A stretch of DNA of 64,000 nt, from positions 1 to 64,000 of the forward strand of contig CAKKQC010000041.1 of assembly GCA_919901855.1 (NCBI GenBank), read 5' to 3'. How positions within the stretch are numbered: position 1 is the first letter of the stretch; every line of letters begins with the position of its first letter. This DNA is from a bacterium. GTDB taxonomy: Bacteria > Oederibacteriota > CAKKQC01. Positions 8,273 to 16,891 of this stretch are shown piece after piece. Under the pieces are notes generated by a model. The model was not told the DNA's origin and made no database searches. It saw only the letters and a list, made by a program, of their open reading frames with translations. The translations under genes were made by a program, and so were the position numbers.

Positions 8273-11200
8273 TCACCACCGATAATACCTGTAAGGGTCG
8301 TCGCCCAGCACGAAGTCCGTACGGAGGCCGGGCACGTAGAAATCCGGCGGCCCGCCCCCCCCCTCGTCGCCACCCCCGCTTTCCGCGTCCGGGGGGGCCT
8401 GCCGGACGGCGGATTCGGGCCTGGCCGGACGCCCGATCAGCGCCATCCAGGAGTCCTGCCGGGACGCCGGACGCCCGGCGGCCTTCCGGCCCCAATCGAG
8501 GCTCCGCCGGTCCACCTCGAACTCGCCGCCCAGGTTGGCCAGGAGCTGCGCCAGCGTCCGGGTCAGCCGCCACGACGAATAGCGCAGATACGTGAGCCGG
8601 TCCGCCTCGAGCTGGTCGGGCGTCAACTGGATCAGGATCGCGCTCCCGAAGCGGGAGGTGACGCGGCCGAGGAGGCCGCCCGCCCCGACCTCGGGGCCGT
8701 CGATGAGCACGGTCGCCGCGACGGGGGCGCGCAGGCGCAGGTCCGACGCCGACAGCCCGCGGCACTCGGGCCAGGCCGGCACGTCGAGGGACCCCGCGAA
8801 CCCGGTGGTCCCGGCGGCCCGGAACGCGAACGGCAGGTCGCCGGCGGGACGCGGGAGCAGGAGCAGCCGCCAGCCCGCCGCGAGACGGCGGTCGAGGTCG
8901 ACGCGGGTGAGCGGCGCGTCCGCCGCGACCACGAGCAGGCCCGGGGCCCGGTCCGTCCGGAATGTCCGCGTGAACCGCAACCCCACGTTCCGGAGCAGCG
9001 CTTCGCCCGGGGCTCCCCCCAGGTAGACCGTCTGCGCCGCGCGCGGCCGCGCCGGCACCGCCCTGGCATGCTCCAGGAGCCGGGAGGCCAGCAGGTCCGC
9101 CGCAGGCTCGGATCCGACGCGGCCCTCGAGATCGAGCGTGCACCAGATCGCGAGTCCCTCCCCGACGGCCAGCTCCATGAGCGGAGTGTAGGCGAGGTCG
9201 AACTCGGCCTCGAGGATCGGGGTCCAGCCGGACCGGTGGGGCTTCTCGATGGCGGCCGACGTGACACTGCCCCGGTTCCCCCAGTGCCATCCGTACGGAG
9301 GCGATCCTTCGTCTCCCCGATCCAGCGCGACGTCCGCCGTCGCGGGCACGAGGGTGCCCGCCCCCCGCCAGTCGCGCAGCGTCTCGCCGTCCACGTCCGC
9401 CGTGAGACCGGCGAACCCCGGGGACGGCACGGGGAAGGCGCGGCGCGAGACGTGCCGCGCCACCCGGAAGCCGGCGCGGCGTCTTAACCATTCGGGGTCC
9501 TGCCCCATGAGGATCAGCCGGCCCCCGGTTTCCGCGAAGGCGGCCAGGGAGCCGGGCAGGCGCGTCCCGCGGTCGAGCGCGTGCCGGCCGACGACGAGGA
9601 TCCGGCCGGGAGCGTTCCCTCCGTCCCATCGCCGCGTCTTCCATCCCAGCCGCTCGATCCAGTCCTTCGTCGCCCCTTCGGGATCGAAGAGCAGGACCTC
9701 GGGCCGGTCCGCCGGTCGACGGACCGGCGGGAAGACCCGCACCGGGAAGGCGTCCCGGGTGACCTCTCCGCCCGCGCTGATCTCGAGGAAGATGGTCCCC
9801 GAGACCATACCCGCAACCGCCGCCGGCATTTCGAAATCGATCGGGAGGAAGAGCGTCCGGGCCGCCGGAACCGATTCGCCCTTCTTCCCCCACGCGATCC
9901 GGCCGGGCCCGATGTCCACGATCCACGACACCTCGACGCCCGCGGCGGCGGGCCCGTCGTTCGCCATCGCGAGCGTCTTGTGCACGGTCTCGCCCGCGCC
10001 GAAGAGATGGTCCTTCGCCGGCCACGCGTCCTGCGGCCCCGCCAGCCACGCGAGCTGCGGCCGCGAGACCTCGAACAGCGCCCTGCCGGCCTCGGTCGGC
10101 TCCAGCCCGCCCGGCCGGAACCCGAGGCACCCGGCTTTCTTCACCGAGGGCGTCCAGGATCCGGTCCGGCCCGGCTCGGGCGGCGCCGCGGCGAACGTTC
10201 CGCCGGGCCACCGGAATCCGTGCCCCCACTCCCACGGGATCATGCCGCCGGCCATCCCCCAGCCGCGCCAGCTTCGCCACGTCTGGCGGTTGAACAGCGC
10301 CTGGAGCCTCTGGTGCGCGGGGTGGTAGTCGAACTCGTCCCGTCCGCCGCTGACCCAGTCGTACACCTGGTCGTGCCGGAACTTCGCCGCGATCATGGCC
10401 CGGTAGCTCGCGGGCTCCAGCCGGTACGCGTCGGTCCCGAAGTAGATGGCGCAGAACTCGGTCATGAGCGGCTCCGAGACGCGGTTCTCGCCGTACGCGC
10501 ACCGGCCCCGCTGGAACGTGCACGAGAGCGGGGTCCCGAACTCGACCGCCATGACCGGCCTGTCCCCGTGCTGCTCCCACGCCGAGAGCCACTCCTCCCG
10601 CTCCTGGAGCGGAATCAGGTCGAGGTAGCAGTTCGCCGCCTGGAAATCCCCCACCGCCCCGCCCTCGTGCGAGGTCAGCGGCCGGGTGGAGTCGTGCCGC
10701 CGGATCGTCTCGATCAGCCGGCGTCCCACCTCGTCCCCGGCGCGCCGGGACGCCATCGCCAGCGTCCTCGAATTCCCGAGGCGAAGCGGGTTGAGATCGT
10801 CCGTGTACCCGAACCGGTTCGCGGTCGAGACCAGGATCACGACTGACGGGTGGTTCCGGATCGTCTTCCACTCCCGGACCATGGCGGCCTCCCACGCCCC
10901 CCACGCCCGGTCCGTCCCGCCGTCCCACCCGATGTACGAGTCGAGCGAGAGCGCCGGGTACATGAGCAGGAGGCCGCGCTCGTCGGCCGCGTCGGCCCAG
11001 AGCTCCCGGAAGTGCACCCGGCCGGGCGTCGCGTGATCGGTCGGCCACAACTCGAGCAGGTTGTACCCGGTCCCGAGCAGGCCCTCGCTCACCCGGCCGA
11101 TGCAGTCGCGAGCCCCGGCCACCTCCGCTTCGTCGAGCCAGACGAACGGACGCAGGCGGATCGGATGCTCGTTCAGGAGAAAGTCGCGGCCCTCGATCCG

Positions 11201-12184
11201 GAACTCGCGGAACCCGAACCGGTCGTTGAGTTCGTCCGTGAAGCCCGGGCCCTCGGCCCTGAGCCGCAGCGTGTAGAGGAACGGCCGGCCCGCCTCCCAG
11301 AGGATGGGATCCCGCCACTCCCACTCGAGCCGCACGGTCTGGGCGCTCACGGCCGCCACCGCGGCGTCCCCGGTGAAGACCCGGGCTGGTTGGCCCGCCG
11401 AAGCCGCAGGCTTCGCCGAGGGGTCCGTCTTCGGACCCCGGATCTCGGCCGTGAACCGGACCGTCCCCGCCGCCGCCACGTCGGCCAGGTCCACCTCGAG
11501 GACGAGCGACCTCGCCCGGACCGAGGTCCGGATGAAGACGCCGTCCAGGCGAGCGCCGGCCGGCCGGGATTCCAGGATCACGTCGCCCGCCAGCCCGCGC
11601 GCCTCCACGTCCGCGGCAGTCGAGGACGCGGTCACGAGGAGGCCCAGGGCGGCGGTGCGGCCGGGAAGCACGCGGTCCGTGATGTCCAGCTCGCCCCCGG
11701 GCCACGCGATTCCGCCCGCCTCGACGCCGTCCACGTAGACCGTGGCCTGCGCGGACGGCCGCACGACGCGGAGCACGATCCGGCGGGATTTCCACTCCCG
11801 GGGCACCGTCACCTCGCGCTCGTAGCGGCCCGCGGCGAGCCCCCGCCAGTCGGGTGCCTCCCACGGGGTGCCCGTCGCCGCCAGCGGGCCCTCGAGGTTC
11901 CACCGGGGCCAGTCCGCGAAGCCCCAGGTACCCGGCACGCGAAGCCAGCCGGATGTGGATGAGCCGGACCGGCCCGCCCGGAATCGCCACAACCCGTTGA
12001 GCACCTTCCGCGCGCGCGCGGGAGCCAGGATCTCGACGGGCGTCAGGGCCCAGGCCGCCTCGGTTGCTGTCCGGAACGCCGTCGCGGCATCCGGCACGGC
12101 GGATTTCGCTCCCAAGCCCTCCGCTGCCGCGCATTCTCCCGCCAGGGCGACGGAGAGCAGGATCAGCGGGACGGCCCGGGTCAT
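8273..12184 (-). CDS. exported GH2-like multidomain glycoside hydrolase
   Basis: A 1303-aa secreted protein: signal peptide (MTRAVPLILLSVALAGECAAA), GH2-type jelly-roll (about 60-220), immunoglobulin-like domain, TIM barrel (about 310-600), then long beta-rich and class I amidotransferase-like segments. The nucleophile region PVMAVEFG (Glu near 548) is intact. The acid/base region, normally RNHPS..W..GNE, reads IRNHPSVVILVSTANRFGY (about 441-458), so the expected Asn-Glu is missing. It may be an altered hydrolase or a binding protein. Residues 249-262 are encoded by two adjacent palindromes. The start ATG at 12184 has GGGGGAG upstream; earlier in-frame codons overlap the permease gene. Confidence 0.82.
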   Translation of the reverse strand: MTRAVPLILLSVALAGECAAAEGLGAKSAVPDAATAFRTATEAAWALTPVEILAPARARKVLNGLWRFRAGRSGSSTSGWLRVPGTWGFADWPRWNLEGPLAATGTPWEAPDWRGLAAGRYEREVTVPREWKSRRIVLRVVRPSAQATVYVDGVEAGGIAWPGGELDITDRVLPGRTAALGLLVTASSTAADVEARGLAGDVILESRPAGARLDGVFIRTSVRARSLVLEVDLADVAAAGTVRFTAEIRGPKTDPSAKPAASAGQPARVFTGDAAVAAVSAQTVRLEWEWRDPILWEAGRPFLYTLRLRAEGPGFTDELNDRFGFREFRIEGRDFLLNEHPIRLRPFVWLDEAEVAGARDCIGRVSEGLLGTGYNLLELWPTDHATPGRVHFRELWADAADERGLLLMYPALSLDSYIGWDGGTDRAWGAWEAAMVREWKTIRNHPSVVILVSTANRFGYTDDLNPLRLGNSRTLAMASRRAGDEVGRRLIETIRRHDSTRPLTSHEGGAVGDFQAANCYLDLIPLQEREEWLSAWEQHGDRPVMAVEFGTPLSCTFQRGRCAYGENRVSEPLMTEFCAIYFGTDAYRLEPASYRAMIAAKFRHDQVYDWVSGGRDEFDYHPAHQRLQALFNRQTWRSWRGWGMAGGMIPWEWGHGFRWPGGTFAAAPPEPGRTGSWTPSVKKAGCLGFRPGGLEPTEAGRALFEVSRPQLAWLAGPQDAWPAKDHLFGAGETVHKTLAMANDGPAAAGVEVSWIVDIGPGRIAWGKKGESVPAARTLFLPIDFEMPAAVAGMVSGTIFLEISAGGEVTRDAFPVRVFPPVRRPADRPEVLLFDPEGATKDWIERLGWKTRRWDGGNAPGRILVVGRHALDRGTRLPGSLAAFAETGGRLILMGQDPEWLRRRAGFRVARHVSRRAFPVPSPGFAGLTADVDGETLRDWRGAGTLVPATADVALDRGDEGSPPYGWHWGNRGSVTSAAIEKPHRSGWTPILEAEFDLAYTPLMELAVGEGLAIWCTLDLEGRVGSEPAADLLASRLLEHARAVPARPRAAQTVYLGGAPGEALLRNVGLRFTRTFRTDRAPGLLVVAADAPLTRVDLDRRLAAGWRLLLLPRPAGDLPFAFRAAGTTGFAGSLDVPAWPECRGLSASDLRLRAPVAATVLIDGPEVGAGGLLGRVTSRFGSAILIQLTPDQLEADRLTYLRYSSWRLTRTLAQLLANLGGEFEVDRRSLDWGRKAAGRPASRQDSWMALIGRPARPESAVRQAPPDAESGGGDEGGGGPPDFYVPGLRTDFVLGDDPYRYYRW
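11399..11439. repeat. paired in-frame palindromes in the GH2-like gene
   Basis: Two adjacent perfect hairpins: a 7-bp stem (CGAAGCC/GGCTTCG, 3-nt loop, 11399-11415) and an 8-bp stem (GGGGTCCG/CGGACCCC, TCTT loop, 11420-11439). They encode a Pro/Ala/Ser/Lys-rich linker. The core of the second also occurs at 45013-45032 in another gene. Confidence 0.6.
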
Positions 12185-12197
12185 GGCTCTCCCCCGG

Positions 12198-14204
12198 TCA
12201 ACCCCGGACGCGGATCGGCATGACGATGGCCTGGTAGCCGTTGAACAGGAGGGCCTTCTGGATGGAGAGCGCGGTCTGGCTGTGCAGGAGCGCGCTCGTC
12301 CAGGTCTCACGCTCGAAGACCAGCTTGCCGACGAAGAAGACCGTGTCCCGGAACTCGTTCGCGATCTCGGAACAGAGCTCCTCGAGCGCCTCCAGCCGGT
12401 CGACGTTCAGCGCGTACCGGTATTCGGTGTGGAACCCGAGCCGCCGGCCCAGGTCCGCGTACTTCTCGAGGTCGGTCTTCACCGTGTCCTCGAGATGGTG
12501 GAGCGCGTCCACGCCCTTGAACTGGCTCGAGTCGATCGTGCCGACCTCGACGAAGACGACGTTCTTGAAGCGCTCCGGGAACAGCTTCAGGATCGAGAAG
12601 AGCGTGTGGATGCCCAGCCCGTTGTACCCGGACACCATGAGGACCGCGGTCGGCGCGGAGGTGTTTTTGCGCGGCACCCGGTGCTTCGACGCGGAGAGAT
12701 GGATCGTCGTGAGGAGGTCGTCGAGCTTCTTGAGCTGGGCCCGCACCCGCCGGTAATGGGTCTTCACGAGCAGGCAGGCGCCGATCATGGCTCCCGTGAG
12801 CAGGAAGACGGCCCAGGCTCCCTCGCGAATCTTGATGTATGCGGTGAATACCAGGATCGTCAGCGTGATCACGAGGCCGCCGCCGTTGACGATGAAGGGC
12901 CGCAACCACCGCTGGCCGGACCCCCGGACCTGCAGCCAGTGGCGGCACATGCCGAGCTGGGAGAGGGTGAAGGTGATGAACACGTTGATCGAGTAGATGA
13001 TCACCATGACATCCACCCGGGCGTGCGTAACGAAGATCACGGCGGCCGACGTGGCCGCCATGACCACGATCCCGTCCTGGTTCACGAGCCGGTCCGAGAG
13101 GTTCGCGAACCGGCGGGGCGTCCAGGAGTCGGTGGCCATGCTCGCCAGCACCTGCGGGCCGCTGATGAACCCCGCCTGCGCCCCGACGATGAGGAGCGCC
13201 GCCTCGGAGAGCAGCGCCAGGATCACGGCCGCGTGCCCCAGCGGCATGTTCCACGGGCGCCAGCCCTCCCACAGGTGCTGGAACAGCACGGCGTTCATCG
13301 TGCGGCCGGGCTGGTGGTGGATCTCGTGCAGGAGGTAACAGATGAGGAGGCCGCCGGCCGTGAACGCGAGCGAGAAGGCCATGTACGTCATCGTGCCCTT
13401 GCCGGTCTCCGCGCGAGGCTCCCGGAGCACCGGAATCCCGTTGCTCACGGCCTCCAGTCCGGTGTAGGTTCCGCCGCCGACCGAGAAGGCCCGCATCAAT
13501 ATCATGAAGGTGCCGAACAGGCCGACGCCCTGGATCAGGACGTTCGTCTCGTGGGAGCTCTCGTACAGGATGCCACCCGTATCCGTACCCCTCATGAGGA
13601 TGCCCATGAGGATGACCGCCACGTGGGTGACGACGAAGATCAGGAAGATCGGGGTCAGCGTGAGGATGGACTCCTTGAGGCCCCGGAGGTTGAGGATGAA
13701 GAGCAGGAACAGGAGGACGAGGGCGGCCCACATCTTCCAGGGCTGCCAGGCCAGGGGCAGGAGGCTGAAGAACGCGTCCGCGCTGCTGGCCATCGACACC
13801 GAGATCGTGAGCACGTAGTCCACGACGAGCGCCGAGCCGGAGACGAGACCCGCCGAGGTCCCGAGGAACCGGGTGGCCACGAGGTAGCCGCCGCCCGCCC
13901 CCCCGCTCGCGAAGAGCTCGATGATCTGGACGTACGAGGCCGCGATCGCGAAGACCGCGAGCGCCACGAGGCCGACGAGCGGCAGGGTCAGGCACGTGTT
14001 CGGCCCCAGCGCGAGGTAGGCGGCCTCGGGGCCGTAGCACGAGGACGACAGCCCGTCGGCGCCCATCCCGATCCAGGCCAGCACGGCGACGAGGGAGGTG
14101 GTGTGGAAGATCCTGACGTCGAGCGGGTTCTTGGCCGCCCCGATCACGAATTCCTTGATCCGGGTGGCGACCGAACGCTCGGAATCGCCGCTATGAAGCC
14201 CCAT
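12198..14204 (-). CDS. APC-superfamily amino acid permease with C-terminal cytoplasmic domain
   Basis: Inner-membrane transporter of 668 aa. The first ~480 residues carry about twelve hydrophobic helices. Near residue 50 is the APC signature GADGLSSSCYGPEAAYLAL, followed by a glycine-rich GGAGGGYLVATRFLG helix. The last ~170 residues are soluble and include VLMVSGYNGLGIHT, a strand-loop-helix start seen in the C-terminal domain of large APC permeases of the KUP-like or DUF type. The substrate is unknown. It is the first gene of an operon with the GH2-like protein. The stop is 13 nt from the next start. Confidence 0.85.
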   Translation of the reverse strand: MGLHSGDSERSVATRIKEFVIGAAKNPLDVRIFHTTSLVAVLAWIGMGADGLSSSCYGPEAAYLALGPNTCLTLPLVGLVALAVFAIAASYVQIIELFASGGAGGGYLVATRFLGTSAGLVSGSALVVDYVLTISVSMASSADAFFSLLPLAWQPWKMWAALVLLFLLFILNLRGLKESILTLTPIFLIFVVTHVAVILMGILMRGTDTGGILYESSHETNVLIQGVGLFGTFMILMRAFSVGGGTYTGLEAVSNGIPVLREPRAETGKGTMTYMAFSLAFTAGGLLICYLLHEIHHQPGRTMNAVLFQHLWEGWRPWNMPLGHAAVILALLSEAALLIVGAQAGFISGPQVLASMATDSWTPRRFANLSDRLVNQDGIVVMAATSAAVIFVTHARVDVMVIIYSINVFITFTLSQLGMCRHWLQVRGSGQRWLRPFIVNGGGLVITLTILVFTAYIKIREGAWAVFLLTGAMIGACLLVKTHYRRVRAQLKKLDDLLTTIHLSASKHRVPRKNTSAPTAVLMVSGYNGLGIHTLFSILKLFPERFKNVVFVEVGTIDSSQFKGVDALHHLEDTVKTDLEKYADLGRRLGFHTEYRYALNVDRLEALEELCSEIANEFRDTVFFVGKLVFERETWTSALLHSQTALSIQKALLFNGYQAIVMPIRVRG

Positions 14205-14215
14205 ATTGATTGAGA

Positions 14216-14244
14216 ACCCTATGCCTCCCGGGGGGGGCTGTCAA
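14216..14244 (-). promoter_or_regulatory. promoter of the permease operon
   Basis: Read on the minus strand: TTGACA (14244-14239), a 17-nt C-rich spacer, TAGGGT (14221-14216), then 11 nt to the ATG. The leader would be only a few nucleotides long. The GGGAGG in the spacer lies upstream of the predicted transcription start, so it cannot serve as ribosome binding site. Confidence 0.6.
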
Positions 14245-14263
14245 GGGGCCGTGGATAAAGCCT

Positions 14264-15256
14264 TCACCAGGCGTATGCCTCGGGAGCCCGCCCGCCCGGT
14301 CCCGGGAAGATCCCGTCGAGCGTCTTGACTGTCGCCGGCGTCAGCGTGATCTTCAGCGCCCGCTGGGCCCCCTCGAGCTGCTCCATCGTGCGCGGCCCGA
14401 TGATCGGGGCGGTGACGGCCTTCTGGTGCAGGAGCCAGGCCAGCGCCACGTGCGCGGGCTGCTCCTTGAGCTTGCGGCACAGGGCCTCCCACGGCACGAG
14501 CTTTGCCCGCTCCTTCTTCACACGCTCCTTCGCCCAGCCCTCGGACCGGCGCCCCCCCTCCACCTTCCCCAGGATGCCACCGAGCAGTCCGCTGGCCAGC
14601 GGGCTCCAGGGAATCAGCCCCAGTCCGTAGGCCTCGCACGCGGGGATGACCTCGAGCTCGATCATGCGGGCGTTGAGGTTGTACAGGCTCTGCTCGCACA
14701 CGAGGCCCATGAACCCACGCCGCGCCGCCGCCTCGTTCGCCTGGGCGATGTGCAGCCCGGCGAAGTTGCTCGACCCGACGTAGATGACCTTGCCCTCGCG
14801 CCGGAGCTGGTCAAAAGCCTGCCAGATCTCCTCCCACGGCGTCTCGCGGTGGACGTGGTGCATCTGGTAGAGGTCGAGGTAGTCGGTCTTGAGGCGCCGG
14901 AGGCTCGCCTCGCAGGCCTTCCGGATGTGGAGGGCCGAGAGCCGGGATTCGTTCGGCCAGTCCCCCATGTCGCCGTAGACCTTCGTCGCCAGGACCACCT
15001 TGTCGCGGCGCCCGCCCCCCTGCGCGAGCCAGCGGCCCACGATCTGCTCCGTGATCCCCTCGCCCTTCTTCCAGCCGTATACGTCGGCCGTGTCGAAGAA
15101 GTTGATCCCGAGCTCGAGCGCGCGATCCATGATCGCGAAGCTGTCGGCTTCGGTCGTGAGCGGGCCGAAGTTCATCGTCCCGAGGCACAGCCGGCTGACC
15201 TTGAGTCCCGTCCGCCCGAGCTTCGTGTATTGCATGGATGCCTTCTGGTCGGCCAT
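14264..15256 (-). CDS. aldo/keto reductase
   Basis: A 330-aa aldo/keto reductase of the YajO/YhdN-like branch. The tetrad is Asp and Tyr in FFDTADVYGWKKGEG, Lys in LATKVYG and His in YQMHHVH. IYVGSSNFAG and IPWSPLASGLLGG are typical, and TAPIIGPRTMEQLEG is the NADP-binding C-terminal motif. The start ATG at 15256 has an excellent Shine-Dalgarno (GGGGAGGATT), so this gene has a leader, unlike many neighbours. TAGACT at 15302-15297 may be its -10. Substrate unknown. Confidence 0.92.
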   Translation of the reverse strand: MADQKASMQYTKLGRTGLKVSRLCLGTMNFGPLTTEADSFAIMDRALELGINFFDTADVYGWKKGEGITEQIVGRWLAQGGGRRDKVVLATKVYGDMGDWPNESRLSALHIRKACEASLRRLKTDYLDLYQMHHVHRETPWEEIWQAFDQLRREGKVIYVGSSNFAGLHIAQANEAAARRGFMGLVCEQSLYNLNARMIELEVIPACEAYGLGLIPWSPLASGLLGGILGKVEGGRRSEGWAKERVKKERAKLVPWEALCRKLKEQPAHVALAWLLHQKAVTAPIIGPRTMEQLEGAQRALKITLTPATVKTLDGIFPGPGGRAPEAYAW

Positions 15257-15311
15257 GGTGAATCCTCCCCTGCACCGAGTGTGATCGGCCTCCAGTCTAC
15301 CACCCGGCCGG

Positions 15312-15341
15312 TTGACGGCGGAGGGACGCGGGGTGTACCGT
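15312..15341 (+). promoter_or_regulatory. promoter of the AAC(3)-like gene
   Basis: TTGACG (15312-15317), 18-nt spacer, TACCGT (15336-15341), then 8 nt to the ATG at 15350 with no Shine-Dalgarno: a leaderless arrangement. Confidence 0.55.
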
Positions 15342-15349
15342 TGCGGCAC

Positions 15350-16150
15350 ATGGATGCATACCCCACCCCGGAGGCCGCCGGAGCTGCCGGCGCGTCCGCT
15401 TCGGTCGCCCGGATCAGCCGGGACCTGGTCGCGCTGGGCGTCCGGCGCGGCGGGCTCCTTCTCGTGCATTCCTCGCTGAAGTCCCTGGGGCCGGTGCCCG
15501 GCGGGCCCGAGACCGTGATCCGGGGAATGCTCGACGCCCTCGGACCTGACTCCACGCTCCTGCTCCCGGCGCTGAGCTACAGCTTCGTCACCCCGCAGGA
15601 CCCGGTCTTCGACGTCCGCGTGACGAAGTCCTGCGTCGGCGCGATTCCAGAGCACTTCCGGACGAGAACGGGCACGCTCCGCAGCGTCCACCCCACCCAC
15701 TCGGTGGCCGCGACGGGGCCGCGGGCGCAGGCCCTTCTCGGAGACCATCTCGAGGACACGACGCCCGTGGGGCCGCACTCGGCGTTCCGCAAGATGCGCG
15801 ACCTTGGCGGCCAGCTCCTCTTCCTCGGGTGCGGGATGGAGCCGAACACGTCCATGCACGGCGTCGAGGAGCTGGTCGAGCCGCCGTACCTGTACGATCC
15901 CGCGATCGACTACCGGCTCACTCTCGCCGACGGGACCACGATCGCGAAACGCTACCGGCCGCACGGGTTCGCGAACGTCCATCAGCGCTACGACCGGATG
16001 GAGGAACTCCTGGAGCCCAAGGGCCTGCTCAAGGCGGGCCCGGTACTGGCGGCTAAGGCGCACCTCGTCGACGCGGGGCCGGTGTGGGAACTGGGCGAGG
16101 CCGCGCTCCGGCTCAACCCCTGGGCGTTCGTGGACCGGAAAGACCGGTAG
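15350..16150 (+). CDS. AAC(3)-family N-acetyltransferase
   Basis: A 266-aa member of the aminoglycoside N(3)-acetyltransferase (Antibiotic_NAT) family, acetyl-CoA-dependent enzymes acting on amines. Family features are LVHSSLKSLG, the long TVIRGMLDALGPDSTLLLPALS stretch broken by substitutions, SVHPTHSVAATGP and LGCGMEPNTSMHG. Many chromosomal members are not resistance enzymes and the natural acceptor is unknown. The start is the ATG at 15350; the reading frame is open upstream but overlaps the divergent reductase gene. Its last ~35 codons are repeated in diverged form at 16769-16876, beyond a toxin-antitoxin module. The gene is otherwise intact. Confidence 0.9.
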   Translation: MDAYPTPEAAGAAGASASVARISRDLVALGVRRGGLLLVHSSLKSLGPVPGGPETVIRGMLDALGPDSTLLLPALSYSFVTPQDPVFDVRVTKSCVGAIPEHFRTRTGTLRSVHPTHSVAATGPRAQALLGDHLEDTTPVGPHSAFRKMRDLGGQLLFLGCGMEPNTSMHGVEELVEPPYLYDPAIDYRLTLADGTTIAKRYRPHGFANVHQRYDRMEELLEPKGLLKAGPVLAAKAHLVDAGPVWELGEAALRLNPWAFVDRKDR

Positions 16151-16163
16151 ACCGCGATCCGGC

Positions 16164-16394
16164 CTACTGCGCCTGGTAGACACTCCCCACGGGGGATGCC
16201 GAAATGGCCTTCCTTGCGAAATCGGACTTCATCTTCTCGAGCGACTTCATCGTTTCGGCGGAGAAATAGGCTTCTCCGCATTCGCCGCAAACCTCGGCTT
16301 CGACATCAACGAGAAGCCGGTCGGTTCCGACCTTCAGCTCCGCCACCGACCGGGATGGCCTGACTTCTCCCTGCTTGCAGATGACGCATTTCAT
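16164..16394 (-). CDS. YgiT/MqsA-type zinc-finger antitoxin
   Basis: A 76-aa protein with two CxxC pairs, CVIC at residues 3-6 and CGEC near 40, separated by two beta strands: the YgiT-type zinc finger found in MqsA-like antitoxins and in partners of DUF4258 proteins. There is no helix-turn-helix domain after the finger; the C-terminus is a short charged helix. The start ATG at 16394 overlaps the DUF4258 stop (ATGA). Toxin first, antitoxin second is the usual order for this pair. It likely neutralises DUF4258 (inference). Confidence 0.88.
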   Translation of the reverse strand: MKCVICKQGEVRPSRSVAELKVGTDRLLVDVEAEVCGECGEAYFSAETMKSLEKMKSDFARKAISASPVGSVYQAQ

Positions 16395-16723
16395 GACTGC
16401 TTCCTCCGTTTGAAGCCCGGTTCCCAGAGTGCCGGATCGGGCTCGTAGGTTGTGACGACCACGAGTTGGGCTTCGTCCATCACCGGTGCGCAGACGACGT
16501 GCAATGGCCTGCCCGCCGCCGTTCGTCCGAGCATCAGGCAACTGGCATACGGCCGGTCATCGGGATACTCCTCGATGATCTCGCCGACGTCCAGTGCCTG
16601 AACTATCTCATCCACCTTGATGATACCTCGGCTCTCCCGCTCCATTTCCAGCCGCGAATGGTTCGAGAACTTCAGCTTGCCGAGACATTGCTTTACCGCG
16701 AGGATATCCATGTCGCCCATCAT
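16391..16723 (-). CDS. DUF4258 domain protein, putative toxin
   Basis: A 110-aa DUF4258 protein: FSNHSRLEMERESRGI, then the diagnostic EIIEEYPDDRPYASC, GRPLHVVCAP and VVVTTYEPDP. DUF4258 is a small BECR/RelE-like fold that occurs next to YgiT zinc fingers and is treated as the toxin. The start is ATG at 16723, or ATG at 16720 or 16711; no clear Shine-Dalgarno or -10 is seen. The module lies tail-to-tail with the AAC(3)-like gene and is followed, 43 bp beyond its start, by a copy of that gene's 3' end. Confidence 0.88.
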   Translation of the reverse strand: MMGDMDILAVKQCLGKLKFSNHSRLEMERESRGIIKVDEIVQALDVGEIIEEYPDDRPYASCLMLGRTAAGRPLHVVCAPVMDEAQLVVVTTYEPDPALWEPGFKRRKQS

Positions 16724-16768
16724 CAGTCTGACCGCCGTTCATTGGAGTGTCAACCGCCCGACACCGCC

Positions 16769-16876
16769 GGCCCGATACTCGCGGCGACGGCGCACCTGGT
16801 CGATTCAGCGCCGGTCTGGGAGCTGGGCGTGGCCGCGCTCCGGCGCGACCCCTGGGCCTTCGTGGACCGGAAGTAG
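16769..16876 (+). pseudogene. diverged copy of the AAC(3)-like gene 3' end
   Basis: Thirty-five codons plus TAG matching the end of the gene at 16037-16150. By hand count 89 of 105 bases and 28 of 35 residues agree (for example HLVD..PVWELG.AALR..PWAFVDRK). More than half of the differences are at third codon positions, so the copy evolved as coding sequence. There is no start or upstream part of the gene before it. It ends 15 nt from the stop of the convergent lipoprotein gene. Confidence 0.85.
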
Positions 16877-16891
16877 GTCCGGGGGCCTCTT

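Noticed and set aside
15350-16150. Calling the AAC(3)-like gene an antibiotic-resistance gene
   Set aside because: The family has many chromosomal members without a resistance role, and there is no resistance context such as an integron or transposon.
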